A stretch of DNA of 64,000 bases from a bacterium (lineage in GTDB: Bacteria > Planctomycetota > UBA1135 > UBA2386). The position numbers and the translations under genes are program-made. Positions within the stretch are counted from its first letter, which is position 1; every line of letters starts with the position of its first letter. Shown in pieces: positions 60,118 through 64,000 of the stretch. Under the pieces are notes generated by a model, which saw nothing but the letters and a program-made list of their open reading frames with translations, did no database searches and was not told where the DNA came from. Location of the stretch: assembly GCA_024743115.1 (NCBI GenBank), contig JANSXC010000005.1:62001-126000 (forward strand). The letters are read 5' to 3'.

Positions 60118-61596
60118 ATGTGCAGACGTCTGTTGGCGCTACGCAGCCGCCGCTGGTTGTGGCTCGCGTTCTTGGTCCTGCCGTTCCTCGCGGGGTTCGT
60201 GCTCTCTTATCTGCTCGCATCGCACCATGTTGCGTCGCGCCCCCCGGACGATTCCCCGCCGAAATCGACGCCGCAGCCGCGCGGGACATCGGACGGTCCG
60301 CCGCACGGCGGCGAGGGCCCGGCGGAAGCCAAGGGCCCCTGCGACCAGGCCCGCCTGCGGATCGACCACGCACCGTCGGCTGGTCGCGCCACCGCGAACG
60401 CCGACTTCGGAGCGCGACTCGCAGCCCTCGCGGCCGCCGTGGCTACGACCCAGGTAGCGGCCGACCGCGGAGAACTCGAAGCAGCGACAACGCTCGACCG
60501 CCGCTGCGGGGAGACGCTTGCGACCATTCTGGCGGACTACCCCGACGCCGGCGAGCTCACGCTCGCCACGCTGCGCCATGCAGAACCCGGCCCGACCCCG
60601 GCGTTCCGACGCGCGGCCACCGAAGTCCTGCGCGCGGAGTGCCGCCGCCGGGCCGATCCCGCCGCACTCGTCACGGCAATTCTCGAACGACTTCTCACCG
60701 GCGAACCGCCCCACATCGACAGCATCTTCCTCGCCACGAACCCCTGGCTCGACGAGCGTCACGAGCGCACGGTCACGGCGTTCACCGCCATGGCGGAATC
60801 CGAGCCGGCGCGACGCCCGCTCGCGATCGCGTTGTTACGCGCGGTATGGCGCGGGATCGAACGGCGCCAGGTGCAGACGCCAGGACAACTCACGGCCCGC
60901 GCGATGCAGCTACTCCACACGGGCAACCGCTGCGAACGGATCGTCGCCTGTGAACGCGTGCTCGCCGATTCCCATCGACGCCCCGCGGCGCTGGCCTGGC
61001 TGCGACATGCGGACGATCCCGACCTCGTGCGCGAACTCGCGGGCCGCAGTGCGGCGGACCTGCCGCCGGGCGCTGCTGCCGCGACTCTGCGACAACTCGC
61101 GGTCGCGGGCACCGATCTGACAGCCGCCTGGATGACGCTCGCGGCCCGGGCATCGAGCGCCGCGATCGACGGCTACTTCGAATGCCTGGCGGCCGGCCAC
61201 GGCACCACGTCACGACGGGAGATCGTGACCGGCCTCGGCGTGGCGAACCCGACACCCGAGGTCCGCGCCACGCTCGAGCACGCTGCCGACTTCGACCCGG
61301 ACCCGCAGGTCCAGCTGCGGGCCCTGCTGTCGATGAGCGCAACCGCGCCGGGCCACTGCGAAGCGGCGTGCCACCGCCTGCTCGATCGCGCCACCGTGAT
61401 CGGCAACCCGGAACATCTGGCAGTCGTCGTCTTCGCGCTGCAGAACGTGGCCGCCGCTGGACTCGTCAACGCGACCCAGCGGATCGGCGCCCGCCTGACG
61501 AACGCCCGCCTCACATCCGCGAGCCGGGAACGCCTGCAGCGCATCCTCGCCGAGCGGTTGCCGCCGGAAATGGAAGGGTTCCCGCCGGGGCGGTAG
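60118..61596 (+). CDS. membrane-anchored HEAT-like helical protein
   Basis: 492 residues from ATG 60118 (upstream in-frame ATG 60037 would put the membrane segment late). One N-terminal helix (WLWLAFLVLPFLAGFVLSYLL) is followed by a Pro-rich linker and a long alpha-helical region with repeated Ala/Leu/Arg-rich units such as LRQLAVAGTDLTAAWMTLAARASSAAIDGYFECLAAG, reminiscent of HEAT repeats. No catalytic motif recognised. No ribosome binding site is visible. Function unknown. Confidence 0.6.
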   Translation: MCRRLLALRSRRWLWLAFLVLPFLAGFVLSYLLASHHVASRPPDDSPPKSTPQPRGTSDGPPHGGEGPAEAKGPCDQARLRIDHAPSAGRATANADFGARLAALAAAVATTQVAADRGELEAATTLDRRCGETLATILADYPDAGELTLATLRHAEPGPTPAFRRAATEVLRAECRRRADPAALVTAILERLLTGEPPHIDSIFLATNPWLDERHERTVTAFTAMAESEPARRPLAIALLRAVWRGIERRQVQTPGQLTARAMQLLHTGNRCERIVACERVLADSHRRPAALAWLRHADDPDLVRELAGRSAADLPPGAAAATLRQLAVAGTDLTAAWMTLAARASSAAIDGYFECLAAGHGTTSRREIVTGLGVANPTPEVRATLEHAADFDPDPQVQLRALLSMSATAPGHCEAACHRLLDRATVIGNPEHLAVVVFALQNVAAAGLVNATQRIGARLTNARLTSASRERLQRILAERLPPEMEGFPPGR

Positions 61597-61663
61597 TCGG
61601 GGACCAGGCGGGAAATCCCCCGGTCGACCCGAACGTAGTCAGCCCGCCTGAGCGGGACGGACG

Positions 61664-61828
61664 CTACTTCTTCTTCTCGACGTGCTTGGTGTGCCGGCGC
61701 AGGCGCGGGCAATACTTGCTCAGCTCGAGCTTGGGGGTGCCGGGCTTCTTGAAGATCGTGTAGTTGCGATCACCCGACTCCTCGCAGACGAGGAACACGA
61801 TCTCTTTCTTCTTCTTGGGCTTGGCCAT
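61664..61828 (-). CDS. rpmG: 50S ribosomal protein bL33
   Basis: 54-residue basic protein. The pattern [54 protein letters not shown] is diagnostic of bL33, including [10 protein letters not shown] at the end. Only two Cys are present, so this is the zinc-independent (C-minus) form. It is below the usual ORF size cut-off but clear. It stands alone, convergent with the helical-protein gene. Confidence 0.97.
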   Translation of the reverse strand: MAKPKKKKEIVFLVCEESGDRNYTIFKKPGTPKLELSKYCPRLRRHTKHVEKKK

Positions 61829-61878
61829 GGCTCGGGAGCTTCAGTGGGCGAAGCAAGGTAGCGAGCCGGCGCCGCGAA

Positions 61879-63015
61879 TCAATTGTATTCGATCGTGATG
61901 ACGGGCATCTGCCCCAGATAGGGCTCCCAAGGCGAGTAATTGACGCTGCTCGGGAAGTACGCCGTCGCGCAACGATCGCGCACGTCCACGTTGTCGAGCA
62001 CGAGCATGAGCCCGTTGCTCAACGACACCGGCGCCCCCTGCCGGCTGGTGTCGAGCCAGACGGCCTGCGCCCCGATCTGCATTCCCACGGCCGAGGCCCC
62101 GCCGAGCAGCGTGAACGACGTCGAATACGACCCGCCCGGATCAGATAGACCGCCGAGCGTGACGTCGGCCGGAGTCCACTGGAAGCACCCCGTAAGGGTG
62201 GGGTCGAAAGCCGTAAGTGACTGCCCGAAGCCCATGTAGGTCGGACTGGCAGCGCGCGCGACCGGCTCGAGCCCGAACACGACCAGGTAGAACGCACCCG
62301 GCGCCGCGCCCGTCGCCTGGAGCGCAGCCTGCCCTCCGGGCATCGGGCCCGTCGAAGGATCGGTCCAGCGCAGCTCGGAGGGCACACTACGCGTGGTGCA
62401 GCTACCGTCACCGAGAGTCACCGCGTAGCCCTTCGGCACGCCGTCGTCGACCCAGACCGCATCGACCCACTGCTCCGGCTCGATCTGGAACGGCCCGTCG
62501 GAAGTCACGAACTCCAGGAACAGCGTGCCCGGCTGCACCGGTAACGGGGCCGAGAACGGGATCACGAGGAAATCGTCCCCGACCTGGGTGCCCGGACCGG
62601 GCGCGGCTGTGGCCGGCACGGAAATCACCGTGGGACCGAACACGCTGACCCGATTGGCCATCGGCGGGCGATTGAAGTCGCGATTGCGGGTCATCGCGTC
62701 CGGCAGACCCCGGAACCCGGTCTCGAAACCCGCCATGACCGACAGCGTGCGGGAGAGCGCGGGATAGCCGGGCTCCTGGAGGAACGTCGGCCGCCGCAGT
62801 CGGATTGCCGTGATGGTCTGCCCCTGACTCGTCGGCAGCAGCCCGGCATCGATGCGAACCTGCAGCGTCGCATCGCTCCAGCGCAGCGGCATTGCGAGGG
62901 CGGCGTTGCCCGGCAGATCGGCGCAGACCGGCGGCACGACGGCGACGTTCTGGGCCGAGGCGGTGAGTGCGAGGGCTCCGACAACGAGTGGCAGCAGGAC
63001 GGACGAAGGTCTCAT
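61879..63015 (-). CDS. secreted protein of unknown function
   Basis: 378 residues, signal peptide MRPSSVLLPLVVGALALTASAQ, AGAGGA ribosome binding site 9 bases before the ATG. Beta-rich mature part, with LGDGSCTTRSVPSELRWTDPSTGPMPGG. The C-terminus (LTGCFQWTPADVTLGGLSDPGGSYSTSFTLLGGASAVGMQIGAQAVWLDTS) follows the same scheme as the tails of the subtilases and of the 37.8-kb protein. Lies 50 bases upstream of rpmG on the same strand. Function unknown. Confidence 0.7.
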   Translation of the reverse strand: MRPSSVLLPLVVGALALTASAQNVAVVPPVCADLPGNAALAMPLRWSDATLQVRIDAGLLPTSQGQTITAIRLRRPTFLQEPGYPALSRTLSVMAGFETGFRGLPDAMTRNRDFNRPPMANRVSVFGPTVISVPATAAPGPGTQVGDDFLVIPFSAPLPVQPGTLFLEFVTSDGPFQIEPEQWVDAVWVDDGVPKGYAVTLGDGSCTTRSVPSELRWTDPSTGPMPGGQAALQATGAAPGAFYLVVFGLEPVARAASPTYMGFGQSLTAFDPTLTGCFQWTPADVTLGGLSDPGGSYSTSFTLLGGASAVGMQIGAQAVWLDTSRQGAPVSLSNGLMLVLDNVDVRDRCATAYFPSSVNYSPWEPYLGQMPVITIEYN

Positions 63016-63160
63016 GGGCGATTCCTCTTGGGTCGCGAGTCGGCGCCGGGGCCGCCGCGAAACGGGTTGGGGGAAGTGCCCGTGTCATCGGCAGAATCGC
63101 CGCCGCGCCGTAGCCCGTTCCGCCGGAAGGCGTCCAGGCCGGACCGCGGGAAAAAGGAAA

Positions 63161-63183
63161 GGGCCCGGCACGTGGCCGGGCCC
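63161..63183 (-). terminator. hairpin with U-tract in the leader of the minus-strand secreted-protein gene
   Basis: GGGCCCGGC / GCCGGGCCC (perfect 9-bp) around ACGTG, followed on the minus strand by TTTCCTTTTT. It lies 146 bases before the ATG at 63015, so it may be a leader attenuator of that gene, or a barrier to antisense reads from the right. Confidence 0.45.
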
Positions 63184-63336
63184 CTTCCTGGGGGTCGTCC
63201 TGACTCGACTCAATCCCCCCTTCCCCTGACCCCCCTCCTATCGGGCCGCGCTCGTGCCCGACCTGAGCCGACTTTCGCGAACGACTGATGGCATCGGCTG
63301 GTTCGCTGTTGCGCGAGCCCGCGACCATGCGCGAGC

Positions 63337-64000
63337 ATGACCGGCCGAATGACCCGCCCCGCGACCATCGTCACAGGCAGCAGCCGCGGCATCGGCGCAG
63401 CGATCGCGACCGAGTTCGCGCGCCGCGGTCACCGGCTGACGCTCGTCGCACGCAGCGGCGAACAGCTCGACGCCACCGCCGCGGGCCTGCGGGCACTCGG
63501 CGCCGAAGCGATCACGGTCGCGGTCGATCTGCGCCAGGCCGCCGCCGTGGAGACGGTCATGGAGCGCGCGACGGCAGCGTTCGGCCCGCCCGACATCATC
63601 GTGAGCAACGCCGGCACCGCCCCCGCGGACAAAGTCGAACGGACCACGACGGCCGTACTACAGGCAACGTTCGATCTGCACGTCGCGGCCCCGCTCGCGT
63701 TCGCTCGCGCAGCGGTCGCGGGCTTCAAGGAACGCGGCCGCGGCTGCCTCATGCACCTCGCGTCGACGGCCGGACTGCGCGGCTACCCGTTCACGTCGGC
63801 CTACACCGCCGCGAAGCACGGCATGGTCGGCCTGACCCGGGCGCTGCATGCCGAACTCGCGCCCGCCGGCATCGACGTCTATGCGGTCTGCCCCGGATTC
63901 GTCGACACGGAGATCACGCGCAACGCCGCTGCGGCGGTCGCCGCGCGCGGCAAGCTGTCGGCGGACGAGGCGTTCGACCGAATGGCCGCGCAGAACGAGA
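63337..64000 (+). CDS. short-chain dehydrogenase/reductase (partial, runs off window)
   Basis: 221 codons to the window edge. Classical SDR with cofactor motif TGSSRGIGAAI, NAG in IIVSNAGTAP, catalytic Ser in HLASTAG and Tyr-Lys in SAYTAAKHGMVGLTRAL, then CPGFVDTEIT. The reading frame is open and clean, and the end of the protein lies beyond 64000. ATG 63337 or the in-frame ATG 63349 starts it. Such enzymes act on many alcohol/ketone substrates; NADP or NAD preference is not decided here. Confidence 0.9.
   Translation, partial: MTGRMTRPATIVTGSSRGIGAAIATEFARRGHRLTLVARSGEQLDATAAGLRALGAEAITVAVDLRQAAAVETVMERATAAFGPPDIIVSNAGTAPADKVERTTTAVLQATFDLHVAAPLAFARAAVAGFKERGRGCLMHLASTAGLRGYPFTSAYTAAKHGMVGLTRALHAELAPAGIDVYAVCPGFVDTEITRNAAAAVAARGKLSADEAFDRMAAQNE

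Noticed and set aside
1-64000. tRNA, rRNA, CRISPR array or insertion sequence
   Set aside because: No T-arm/anticodon pattern, rRNA core sequence, regularly spaced repeat or transposase was seen on either strand, reading by eye.

Overview
The window is one stretch of a high-GC chromosome that looks like a member of the Planctomycetota. The main reasons are: large secreted proteins that lack LPXTG or Por-type sorting tails but share a recurring Gly-Cys-rich C-terminal beta domain; a GreA-type factor fused to a very long N-terminal region; a DUF6288 protein; a MoxR-DUF58-transglutaminase operon; and a flagellin beside PilT-like ATPases. This placement is inference, because no rRNA gene is present. 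No tRNA, rRNA, CRISPR array, insertion sequence or prophage was found.

Layout. 1-7.2 kb: LptB-type ABC ATPase (lipopolysaccharide export), a small membrane protein, flagellin with a plausible sigma-28 promoter and a 5'-terminal hairpin, two degenerate PilT-like ATPases (one with a MshEN domain), a membrane-anchored duplicated-repeat protein, and a histone-H1-like basic protein closed by a clear intrinsic terminator. 7.3-17.2 kb: a tightly packed plus-strand run of GreA-fusion, alpha/beta hydrolase, D-threonine-aldolase-like PLP enzyme, TPR protein, MoxR ATPase, DUF58, TgpA-like transglutaminase and S41 protease, several overlapping by 1-8 bases. 17.2-31.1 kb: M28 lipoprotein peptidase with a LiuC-like enoyl-CoA hydratase, EamA transporter, methyltransferase, ankyrin protein divergent from a C25-like lipoprotein, a YfhO-type membrane protein, a thioredoxin-like secreted protein interrupted by one in-frame UGA (candidate selenoprotein), a TPR-like secreted protein, a second enoyl-CoA hydratase and a secreted lectin-like protein. 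31.1-34.6 kb: a decayed or accessory patch with an 8-G frameshifted gene, a DUF1016/YhcG nuclease remnant, a nucleotidyltransferase with its overlapping small partner (toxin-antitoxin-like), and a frameshifted carboxypeptidase-regulatory-like membrane protein. 34.6-48.1 kb: small membrane protein, DUF4262, methylcrotonyl-CoA carboxylase beta, DUF2461, several secreted proteins, TerB-like and CDGSH proteins, a dicarboxylate/glutamate symporter, and SbcC/SbcD. 48.1-57.2 kb: three tandem paralogous subtilisin-like proteases, each with its own terminator. 57.4-64 kb: DUF6288 protein, two SDR-type enzymes (the last cut by the window edge), a membrane-anchored helical protein, ribosomal protein bL33 and a secreted protein.

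The most interesting points are the UGA-interrupted thioredoxin-fold gene with a suitably placed hairpin, the three-subtilase array in which the catalytic Asp position is Glu in all copies, the pair of PilT-family ATPases with complementary damage to their active sites, and the leader structure on the flagellin transcript.
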